DNA from: Limnobaculum xujianqingii
GTDB lineage: Bacteria; Pseudomonadota; Gammaproteobacteria; Enterobacterales; Enterobacteriaceae
NCBI RefSeq assembly: GCF_013394855.1
Contig: NZ_JABMLK010000001.1
Span: 2,747,501-2,811,500, forward strand
Direction of reading: 5' to 3'
Length of the DNA: 64,000 nucleotides
Made by a program: the position numbers and the translations under genes. The notes below the pieces were generated by a model. It was not told where the DNA came from. It saw only the letters and a list, made by a program, of their open reading frames with translations, and ran no database searches. Shown here piece after piece: positions 54,934 to 61,510 of the stretch; positions within the stretch are counted from its first letter, which is position 1, and every line of letters starts with the position of its first letter.

Positions 54934-55242
54934 TCATTCACTCCAGTATTTTACCGGGCGGGCAATGCCAGGGCCGCATTCCACGGTATATTCCACCAAA
55001 TCAACGCCTAACCGGGTCAGGTCAGCAAACCAGGTACCTGATGGCTGGCGGGTCAGTTCCAGCATTTTGCGGTCAGACAGGTAATCCAGTTCCTGGCGTA
55101 GTTCCAGCGCGGTAACATCGGGGTAAATCGTACCGATGACGTTCAGGACAAACTGTTCATTGGTGGTATAAGGCCGGGATTTATACAGCATTTGTAAAAT
55201 ATTCCAGCGCATAGCCTCACGACGGTGGCGTTGATAATCCAT
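54934..55242 (-). CDS. Mu gp26-like protein (winged-helix-like)
   Basis: 102 aa: RREAMRWNILQMLYKSRPYTTNEQFVLNVIGTIYPDVTALELRQELDYLSDRKMLELTRQPSGTWFADLTRLGVDLVEY. A winged-helix arrangement typical of the protein upstream of Mu-type small terminases. Role uncertain (packaging or DNA binding). Confidence 0.8.
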   Translation of the reverse strand: MDYQRHRREAMRWNILQMLYKSRPYTTNEQFVLNVIGTIYPDVTALELRQELDYLSDRKMLELTRQPSGTWFADLTRLGVDLVEYTVECGPGIARPVKYWSE

Positions 55243-55260
55243 AACATTCTCCCTAACAAT

Positions 55261-55572
55261 CTATTTTTGTTTACCGATAGCATCTAATCGGCTGTAGAGT
55301 GCATCCAGCTTGGCCTCTATCACGGTCTGGCTGCGAATGAAGTCATCACGGCGGACATACTCAAGCGGTAAGGTTGCCTTAAACTCCAGAAATTCCCGTT
55401 CCATTCGCATGTGACCGGTTTCCGTTTCTTTTCGGGCCTCTTCGAGTGCGCCGAAACGGATATCAAGGCGCTTTTCAACCTGCGCCATCAGGATTTTCCC
55501 GGCAGCGAAGACAAAGCCCATAAATCCAATCAACAGGGAGAGCACTTCCCAGAACTTCATTTCAATAATCAT
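55261..55572 (-). CDS. Mu gp25-like protein (DUF2730)
   Basis: 103 aa with one N-terminal membrane helix (FWEVLSLLIGFMGFVFAAGKIL) and a coiled-coil rest (FGALEEARKETETGHMRMEREFLEFK). Matches DUF2730. GGGGA 6 bases upstream supports the MIIEMKF start rather than the TTG 12 bases earlier. Function unknown. Confidence 0.8.
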   Translation of the reverse strand: MIIEMKFWEVLSLLIGFMGFVFAAGKILMAQVEKRLDIRFGALEEARKETETGHMRMEREFLEFKATLPLEYVRRDDFIRSQTVIEAKLDALYSRLDAIGKQK

Positions 55573-55778
55573 TTGCGTCCCCAAATTTCATGGATTTGTT
55601 GGCAATCCACACAACGCGTTACACCGGGTATAGCCTTTCGTCGCGCCTCCGGGATTGGGTTATCACAACCAAAACAATGTGAATAACCCGTTCCGGCTGG
55701 TATGGATTGTTTTCTGGCCTCCAGTGCGCGTTCCTGTTGCTGAAGCTCCAGTTCAGCAGCGCGGTCAATGTCGTCCAT
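55569..55778 (-). CDS. TraR/DksA-type C4 zinc-finger protein
   Basis: 69 aa: helical N-terminus MDDIDRAAELELQQQERALEARKQ, then CFGC...CVDC with 17 residues between, the TraR/DksA zinc finger. Such short phage versions may bind RNA polymerase like TraR and tune transcription. AGGA 8 bases upstream. Overlaps both neighbours slightly. Confidence 0.87.
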   Translation of the reverse strand: MDDIDRAAELELQQQERALEARKQSIPAGTGYSHCFGCDNPIPEARRKAIPGVTRCVDCQQIHEIWGRK

Positions 55779-56028
55779 TCTTTGATTCCTGTAAGTAGTA
55801 GAGCAATTCAACATAACGCCCGGCACACAGGCCGTATTGGTCATAGGCTTCTTTAAGTGCAATAACGATAGCGTCATCAGTGTTACTTTCCGGCAGTGCC
55901 AGAGGCGGACAATGAACCGCCAAAGCCGCTGGTAGCGGCCTGATTGGCTCGTTGTCGGGCATTATCGAGTTGCTGCATGATGTCAGCAGAATACTGACAG
56001 CGAGCATCAGCACGGTTTTTAAGCTCAT
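55765..56028 (-). CDS. Rz1-like outer-membrane spanin lipoprotein
   Basis: 87 aa with lipobox LTSCS (Cys18) and a Pro-rich stretch (EPIRPLPAALAVHCPPLALP), the features of Rz1 o-spanins. Its 5' half lies inside the Rz gene in another frame, a standard spanin arrangement. With Rz it fuses inner and outer membranes at the last step of lysis. Confidence 0.83.
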   Translation of the reverse strand: MSLKTVLMLAVSILLTSCSNSIMPDNEPIRPLPAALAVHCPPLALPESNTDDAIVIALKEAYDQYGLCAGRYVELLYYLQESKNGRH

Positions 56029-56290
56029 AGCGGATCTCCCTGGTGCTTTCCTGATTAATAACGGTGATGGCCGTCATTTGGGCTGAAACGGCCTGGCTTA
56101 CCACATAGGCATCAGCAGCAAGCTGTTGGCTGGCTTTGACAAACTGGTTTAACTGGTTTTGTGCAGTGCTGGCCTGACGCTCAGCGCAAGCCAATTCCGC
56201 TTCTGAATAGCCTTTTTCGTAGTAATAGCGGGAGAAACCCCGTACCAGCGCTATCACGCTAAAAATGAGGTATACCGTTCTTAATTGCAT
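55883..56290 (-). CDS. Rz-like inner-membrane spanin
   Basis: 135 aa: an N-terminal signal anchor (LRTVYLIFSVIALVRGF) and a long periplasmic helix rich in Gln/Ala (ACAERQASTAQNQLNQFVKASQQLAADAYVVSQAVSAQMTAITVINQESTREIRYELKNR), as in Rz i-spanins. Overlaps the transglycosylase end by 32 bases. Confidence 0.82.
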   Translation of the reverse strand: MQLRTVYLIFSVIALVRGFSRYYYEKGYSEAELACAERQASTAQNQLNQFVKASQQLAADAYVVSQAVSAQMTAITVINQESTREIRYELKNRADARCQYSADIMQQLDNARQRANQAATSGFGGSLSASGTAGK

Positions 56291-56888
56291 ACACCATTCC
56301 CCCAGCCAGCCGCCTGATATTCAGGTTGCCAGCGATAGATGATCCGGTCTGGATAACCACGATTCTCTTTGAAATTGGCGGCACTGCGCCCGGCGTTGAT
56401 GAATTCAACTGCCCCCAGTACTGGCCTGAATCCAGCCCCTGAGACGCGGCCTTTTTCTGGTCACGTTGAACCCAACCGAGACCACCGTTATAAGCGCTTA
56501 AGGTGAAAGCCCAGCGGTCACAGTCGGTATCCGCTTTGATGCGCTGGTAATGCCAGTGGTTATAGGTCACCAGAGCTTGTAAAGCCCAGACCGGGTTATA
56601 AGGCTGATTATTTCCCAGGGAGGAAGGATAGGTACCGGCAATCCATTTGGAGGTAGCAGGCATAAACTGGGCCAGACCAACCGCACCAACCGGGGAACGG
56701 GCATCAGAGCGCCAACGGCTTTCCTGATGGATTTGAGCGGCAAAGGTGGCCACCGGTGCATCCAGTCCCCATTGAGCATGGGAAACACGAATTAGGTCTC
56801 GCTTATAACGGGCAGCATCACCCGGTACCGCTGCCAGTACCGGATGACAGGCCGTTATTAACAGAATGAACAAAATAACGGCTTTCAT
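56259..56888 (-). CDS. Lytic transglycosylase endolysin
   Basis: 209 aa with a cleavable or SAR-type N-terminal signal (AVILFILLITACHPVLAAVPG) and a goose-type/Slt lysozyme fold: catalytic Glu in AQIHQESRWRSDARSPVGAVGLAQFMPATSKW, then AFTLSAYNGGLGWVQRD. It cleaves peptidoglycan glycan strands and is exported without holin by its own signal. Two bases after the holin gene. Confidence 0.88.
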   Translation of the reverse strand: MKAVILFILLITACHPVLAAVPGDAARYKRDLIRVSHAQWGLDAPVATFAAQIHQESRWRSDARSPVGAVGLAQFMPATSKWIAGTYPSSLGNNQPYNPVWALQALVTYNHWHYQRIKADTDCDRWAFTLSAYNGGLGWVQRDQKKAASQGLDSGQYWGQLNSSTPGAVPPISKRIVVIQTGSSIAGNLNIRRLAGGMVYAIKNGIPHF

Positions 56889-56890
56889 GG

Positions 56891-57259
56891 CTATAACCCC
56901 AACGTCACGCCAAGGATGACCGCAGTTACTACAATGGCCCGGCGTAACAGAACGGCGGCAAAGATACGCTGATAACCATTAATCACCGGGTATTCTGGCT
57001 CCAGCTTATCCATGTTATGGGCGGGCTGGCCAATGACCGTTTTCCAGTTATCAACCAGATAGCTGCCGGGACTGGCGTAAGGAAATAGCGCTCTGTCTAA
57101 GTGATACCCGATCACCGCAGCCAGACAAACCAGAGACAGCTTATACAGCGTGACAGGGAGTTGTTGAGGAGAGAGCACGGCGATAACAGCAACAAGAACG
57201 ACAGCGGCTAAAGCCCAGATAAGTAGTCGATGACTACGGATAGTTTTGAACAGTGACAT
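56891..57259 (-). CDS. Putative holin
   Basis: 122 aa with an N-terminal helix (LLIWALAAVVLVAVIAVL), a second (TLYKLSLVCLAAVIGYHL) and a C-terminal third (LLRRAIVVTAVILGVTLGL), with a soluble loop between. It is the first gene before the endolysin and spanins, in the position and size of the putative holin family of BcepMu-like phages. Controls timing of lysis. Confidence 0.8.
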   Translation of the reverse strand: MSLFKTIRSHRLLIWALAAVVLVAVIAVLSPQQLPVTLYKLSLVCLAAVIGYHLDRALFPYASPGSYLVDNWKTVIGQPAHNMDKLEPEYPVINGYQRIFAAVLLRRAIVVTAVILGVTLGL

Positions 57260-57280
57260 GATTAAAACCCCAATAAAATA

Positions 57281-57307
57281 AAAGACACCGCCATGTTAGG
57301 CGGTGCC
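57281..57307 (-). terminator. Terminator of the cargo unit
   Basis: CACCGCC / GGCGGTG with a 6-base loop. On the minus strand it is followed by TCTTTTATTTTATT. It lies after the 155-aa cargo gene and before the holin, separating cargo from the late operon. Confidence 0.72.
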
Positions 57308-57340
57308 AGGGTTTTGGGATTTTAGCCGTGATTAAAACTT

Positions 57341-57808
57341 TTAATTAAATAGGATGTCGTCTCGATCAAATGTAGATGCCAAATATGCTGCTTCAGCAGG
57401 GTGTTTCATTGGCGTTAGTAATATCTGCCAAAATTTTTTATCGAAGCATGTATGTAAAAAGAAATAGCGACAACAATCGACTAAAACCCCACGACCATAA
57501 ACGCTGTCATACTTCCCACCAAAATAATCTTCAAGTTCATAAAATGTAGGTATGTTTTTGTTATCCCAACATTCACATAAATAATCGAAAACTTTTTTTA
57601 CGCGCTCAGGGGATACTATGAAATTCGTTTTATATACTTCATGTGGATATGGGAGAACAGTACCATCAGTATCAGCAAAAAATGGATATACACCAGATTC
57701 CCAAGCAAACAGATAATCATTGCTAAATTTATTATGAATAACGCCTAGCTCTAAAATCTGGATTCTTTGTTGGTTAAATAAAGCCTGTAAAATAGTGCTG
57801 TCTGACAC
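57341..57808 (-). CDS. Unknown 155-aa prophage cargo protein
   Basis: Soluble, rich in aromatic residues and cysteine (YGRGVLVDCCRYFFLHTCFDKKFW, DYLFAWESGVYPFFADTDG). I do not recognise a family. AT-rich compared with the late operon, with its own terminator, and immediately downstream of the abortive-infection candidate (about 40 bases), so possibly its partner (antitoxin, regulator) or an independent moron. Confidence 0.72.
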   Translation of the reverse strand: MSDSTILQALFNQQRIQILELGVIHNKFSNDYLFAWESGVYPFFADTDGTVLPYPHEVYKTNFIVSPERVKKVFDYLCECWDNKNIPTFYELEDYFGGKYDSVYGRGVLVDCCRYFFLHTCFDKKFWQILLTPMKHPAEAAYLASTFDRDDILFN

Positions 57809-57850
57809 GTAAAATCCCCCTATTTTTGAATAGAATAATTACGATTCTTA

Positions 57851-58786
57851 TTATGGTAGTTTTTTTTCACATTCAGCGAAAAAGACGATATTTGAAGCAG
57901 TTAGATGTAAGGCATAAGCAACCAAATCATCTTCAACTGTGACGACATTTGTACCTTGTCCATGACCAGCATTGCTATTTCTGATAGTAGGTAAGCCACT
58001 TTCTAACAAATTAGCTAGGCCATTCAACTGGGCCTGCATATATGATGGGACTAAATTATTACTAAGGCAGGTATTAATAAGTTTTTTAGCTGGATCTTTA
58101 GGGCTATAACTCCAACCTTGGTTATGACATATGGCCTTCATGCAACTTTCAAATGCTTTATTACAATCGGCTATGCACTCTTTATATCTTTTATGGCGAT
58201 AATGCTCATGGGCCAATAAAAATTCATTTTGAGCACCATCAAAATGAGAACTACCTTGTAGTAACGCTAAGGCGGGTTTTATCACAGTACTGTGAATTAT
58301 CTCTGAGTCTATGCGAATAATTTCACCAGATGTATACTCATACCCAACACCAGCAGCTTTGAAACGATGGTTTAGTTCATTGATTGCTTCATCTGCCGTT
58401 TGTTTAGTCTTCAGGTGGTTAGTAAATTCATTTTGGCGTAGGCGAACAAAGTTATCAATGACTTTGAATGTTAGTTCAATAACATCTAGTAACTTATCTA
58501 TTTTTCGCTCAGTCAAGAAATAATCATATACGTTACTAAAATCGTTCTTCTGATTACTACCTAATGTAAATACCCCATATTCTTTACATAAAGTATTATG
58601 TATATGTTCATATAGCATCATAGCTGATGATAATCGCCCGTACTCTTCTTTTAACCCTATTGTATCTATAACTATCTGTACAATTTGTACCTTCAATGGC
58701 TCAGGCAGAACATCATATTTATATACATCAGGAAGTTCGCCATTAAGTCTTTTTTTTCTAGTGGAAAATAATTCAAATATACCCAT
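57851..58786 (-). CDS. AbiJ/HEPN-type abortive-infection candidate (STM4504/CBY_0614-like)
   Basis: 311 aa. The N-terminal ~150 residues (FELFSTRKKRLNGELPDVYKYDVLPEPLKVQIVQIVIDTIG) match the AbiJ N-terminal domain type of STM4504/CBY_0614 proteins. The C-terminal part (~185-310) has helices ending in LPTIRNSNAGHGQG, where Arg269 and His275 form the Rx5H motif of HEPN ribonucleases, with the RNxxxGHG form seen in Abi C-terminal domains. Located in the AT-rich cargo segment between repressor and holin, an expected place for lysogen-expressed anti-phage genes. Confidence 0.8.
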   Translation of the reverse strand: MGIFELFSTRKKRLNGELPDVYKYDVLPEPLKVQIVQIVIDTIGLKEEYGRLSSAMMLYEHIHNTLCKEYGVFTLGSNQKNDFSNVYDYFLTERKIDKLLDVIELTFKVIDNFVRLRQNEFTNHLKTKQTADEAINELNHRFKAAGVGYEYTSGEIIRIDSEIIHSTVIKPALALLQGSSHFDGAQNEFLLAHEHYRHKRYKECIADCNKAFESCMKAICHNQGWSYSPKDPAKKLINTCLSNNLVPSYMQAQLNGLANLLESGLPTIRNSNAGHGQGTNVVTVEDDLVAYALHLTASNIVFFAECEKKLP

Positions 58787-59020
58787 ACTTGCTTATGACC
58801 CCGAATTTTAATCATTACTAATTAGTCTGTTACAAGTCTTTATGATGCAAAATAACGTTAATATTCTTAGCTTGTACCTTATTTTTTTAGTTAAACAATC
58901 TTTTTTCCGACTCGGCCGAGCGCAGAATGTTTAACTATTAAAGAATAGTAATATATATTGATCAAATATAAACCCTAGTAAAAATACCAGAAAATCAGTT
59001 AGTAAGACCTATTTCTTTAA

Positions 59021-59374
59021 TTAATCATCATCTGGCGGATAGTTTTTCAATGCTGCATTAATCATGCAACACGCAATTAAAGAGATCATGAAGACAATGC
59101 TGATATAGGGGGTATAATCATCGCTCGCTACGAGCAGAAGCATACTGATAATTAAAGATATTTGAGCAATCCAAAACCTTCTTAATAGCTTATGCCTTGC
59201 TATCTTTCTGAGTATTCTTTCTGTTTGTGCTCTATTGTAATCCTCTTCACAATGACGGCAATATTGCCGTCCTGAAGTAAGGTAGCGTACTTCGCAACTG
59301 GGACAGATGTCAGGATGTTCATGATAATCACGCCCAGCAATTCTATTGTTATCCCCATTGACGTTAATAGACAT
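59021..59374 (-). CDS. Zinc-ribbon two-helix membrane protein sharing a motif with the repressor
   Basis: 117 aa. The N-terminus SINVNGDNNRIAGRDYHE resembles the C-terminal tail of the upstream repressor. Then a zinc ribbon (CPSC...CRHC, ~25-44) and two membrane helices (FWIAQISLIISMLLLVAS; YISIVFMISLIACCMINAAL). It follows the repressor by 16 bases with GGGAG upstream, so it should be expressed in the lysogen. No family recognised; superinfection exclusion or signalling is conceivable. Confidence 0.72.
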   Translation of the reverse strand: MSINVNGDNNRIAGRDYHEHPDICPSCEVRYLTSGRQYCRHCEEDYNRAQTERILRKIARHKLLRRFWIAQISLIISMLLLVASDDYTPYISIVFMISLIACCMINAALKNYPPDDD

Positions 59375-59390
59375 AGCGTCTCCCTAAAGT

Positions 59391-59933
59391 CTACTTCTTC
59401 CGTTCGTTATAGTTTCTTCCGGCTACTCGATTACTGTTACCAGAGACATTAATTCCTGAGCTTTTATTTTCATTGGATTCAGGTTTGTAGTCGTCAGTGG
59501 TTTTTCCAGGCATATCAACACTCATCAGGATTTTCATTACTTCCATTTTAGTTTCCAGTGAGCCAGCTCTGAAGCGCTGCATTAACTCCCATTCATCTTT
59601 ACTCAGGCGATAGGTTGCAGGGGTATTCATGGTAAATGGTTCTTCATCATAGCTTTCATCGCCATCAATAGACGCTATTGCTTGAGCAATGTAAGCATCC
59701 GGCTTAAATATGCCCAGCCTTTTAGCTTCAGCGCGGGTCATTCGCTTACCGGTGAGGACATATTGAACATCTACCCCTACAAATGATAGTGCAGATAACT
59801 GCACTGCGCTTGGGGAGGTGGCACCTTTTTCCCACTCAATGACTGTACGTTTTGACGCGTTGGCGACTTCAGCTAGCTGAGGTTGGGTCAATCCCAATCT
59901 CTCTCTCTCTTCTTTTAATCGAATATTTATCAT
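59391..59933 (-). CDS. Prophage HTH repressor with C-terminal motif tail
   Basis: 180 aa. XRE-type helix-turn-helix (IRLKEERERLGLTQPQLAEVANASKRTVIEWEKGATSP) followed by VDVQYVLTGKR, the usual CI/Cro-like continuation. There is no Ser-Lys peptidase domain, so it is not an SOS-cleavable repressor. The last 23 residues carry INVSGNSNRVAGRNYNE. Divergent from the early operon across an operator with inverted TGCAC half-sites. Confidence 0.88.
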   Translation of the reverse strand: MINIRLKEERERLGLTQPQLAEVANASKRTVIEWEKGATSPSAVQLSALSFVGVDVQYVLTGKRMTRAEAKRLGIFKPDAYIAQAIASIDGDESYDEEPFTMNTPATYRLSKDEWELMQRFRAGSLETKMEVMKILMSVDMPGKTTDDYKPESNENKSSGINVSGNSNRVAGRNYNERKK

Positions 59934-59939
59934 GCTGTT

Positions 59940-59986
59940 TTCTGCACTTTTGATTTGACAAGTGCAGAAATCTGCACCAATATAAT
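59940..59986. promoter_or_regulatory. Repressor operator and early promoter
   Basis: TTCTGCACTT (59940-59949) and AAGTGCAGAA (59960-59969) are perfect inverted arms separated by 10 bases, and a third half-site TCTGCAC (59971-59977) follows. A perfect -35 TTGACA (59955-59960) and a perfect -10 TATAAT (59981-59986) face the early genes, with a spacer of 20 bases (long) that contains two half-sites. Binding there would block early transcription. Confidence 0.78.
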
Positions 59987-60030
59987 AACTAATTTCTTAT
60001 AAAGTTCTTTTTAACACAAGAGAGGAAAAC

Positions 60031-60210
60031 ATGACACCAGAACAAGTGAAATTAGCTTTTCAAAAACGTGGGGAAACATTTACCGCCTGGGCTAAAGCTA
60101 ACGGTTACCAACCTATTGAGGTTTATCGGGTTTTAAACGGCTTTGCAAAATGTAAGTACGGTAAAGCGCATGAAATAGCGGTTAAGTTAGGTCTGAAACC
60201 GGCAGCGTAA
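60031..60210 (+). CDS. Small early DNA-binding protein (Ner/gp16-like)
   Basis: 59 aa: MTPEQVKLAFQKRGETFTAWAKANGYQPIEVYRVLNGFAKCKYGKAHEIAVKLGLKPAA. A helix-turn-helix (TAWAKANGYQPIEVYRVLNG) like small regulators at the start of BcepMu-type early regions. GAGAGG lies upstream. First rightward gene after the operator; probably limits repressor or early transcription. Confidence 0.8.
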   Translation: MTPEQVKLAFQKRGETFTAWAKANGYQPIEVYRVLNGFAKCKYGKAHEIAVKLGLKPAA

Positions 60211-60221
60211 GGGGTTGTAGT

Positions 60222-60518
60222 ATGAAAGAAGCTAAAAGCAGTGCCGAAAAGGTTCTTGACGTACTGAACGTCCTACTTAAAAACTTCGCTATTGGTTTCA
60301 CTAACGGTGAGCTGGCGAGGGCTACGGGGCTATCAGCACCGAATATTACCCGATATGTGGCTATTTTAGAGTCTGCCGGATTTGCTGAACGCATTCCCGA
60401 AACGGATCGTATTCGACCCAGTCATAGCTTGGCAAAACATGCTGTAGCCATCCTAACCAGTATGGATGAAGCCAAACAACGCCTGGATTCATCCATTTTA
60501 CGCATCACTAAAGGATAA
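60222..60518 (+). CDS. IclR-type winged-helix early regulator
   Basis: 98 aa: AEKVLDVLNVLLKNFAIGFTNGELARATGLSAPNITRYVAILESAGFAERIPETDRIRPSHSLAKHAVAIL, the N-terminal IclR winged helix without the effector domain. 11 bases after the previous gene. A transcription regulator of the transposition operon by family. Confidence 0.85.
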   Translation: MKEAKSSAEKVLDVLNVLLKNFAIGFTNGELARATGLSAPNITRYVAILESAGFAERIPETDRIRPSHSLAKHAVAILTSMDEAKQRLDSSILRITKG

Positions 60519-60523
60519 CTATT

Positions 60524-61510
60524 ATGGCTCGTAAATCTTCTAACGCTGAACAGATAATTAGCGAAACGCCCGATATCAACCAGGAGACGCTGGAAGCAAC
60601 CAATGCGTTATCCATTCTTCAGACAAATTACACTGATGATCGCGATTTAGTGAATCAGCTTTTAGGTCAAGCTCAGATGGCTGATGCTTTTGCTAAATTT
60701 TCGAAGACCGTCTTCATTTCCAAATTGGCATTTGTAAAAGAAAATAAGCTATATCAATCAATTGCAGGAAAGCGCACTGAAGACGGTCTTCAGTATAAAG
60801 GAACATGGGAAGAGTTTTGTAATTTACTGGGTTGGGTTCCTCAACATGCAAACGAAGCTATCAGTAATGTAAATACTTTTGGAGAAGAAGCGCTGGACTC
60901 AATGTCCCGAATGGGTATTGGTTATCGTGAACTACGCCAGTTCCGTAAGTTACCGGAAGACCAAAAGACTGCCCTGATTGAAGTCGCTAAAGAAGGTGAT
61001 AAAGACACCCTGCTGGAATTAGCTGAAGATCTAATCGCCAAACACAGCAAGGAAAAAGAGGAGCTTCAACAACAAGTTAAAGCGACTAAGGAGGAGCTGG
61101 AGTCAAACCGAACTTTAACCGCTGATAAAGAAGCCCGTTATGAAAAGCTATTTTACGATAAGGCTAAGTTAGAGGAGAAGTTACAGAAGCGCGTAAAAAC
61201 GGAACTACCTAAAGATAGTGGTGAGGCATTACGAAAGGAAGCAATTACGGCTACGGTGAGCGCTGAAATGCAAATCATTGGCCCATTACATCAAATTTTT
61301 TCGGCATTGGTCGAACATAGCGAACAACACAATATCTCTCATAACGAAGTGATGACAGGATTGCTTTGCCAAATTGAACGTGCCCTTGCTCAGCTTCGTG
61401 AGACATTCTCTCTGGAGATTGCGCCAGGTGGAGAGACAGCTCCTGCCTGGTTAACTGAGTCCATTCCTGATGTTGAACGGCCCGACATGGATGAAGGAGC
61501 AATAATATGA
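60524..61510 (+). CDS. Early coiled-coil protein of unknown function
   Basis: 328 aa, acidic and helical. The N-terminal region includes YKGTWEEFCNLLGWVPQHANEAISNVNTFGEEAL; a strong coiled coil lies at about 170-235 (LIAKHSKEKEELQQQVKATKEELESNRTL...EEKL). Located directly before the transposase, whose start overlaps its stop by 4 bases. The pattern FxKxxxISKLAFVKENKLYQSI is reminiscent of phage DNA-maintenance proteins, but I do not assign a function. Confidence 0.75.
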   Translation: MARKSSNAEQIISETPDINQETLEATNALSILQTNYTDDRDLVNQLLGQAQMADAFAKFSKTVFISKLAFVKENKLYQSIAGKRTEDGLQYKGTWEEFCNLLGWVPQHANEAISNVNTFGEEALDSMSRMGIGYRELRQFRKLPEDQKTALIEVAKEGDKDTLLELAEDLIAKHSKEKEELQQQVKATKEELESNRTLTADKEARYEKLFYDKAKLEEKLQKRVKTELPKDSGEALRKEAITATVSAEMQIIGPLHQIFSALVEHSEQHNISHNEVMTGLLCQIERALAQLRETFSLEIAPGGETAPAWLTESIPDVERPDMDEGAII

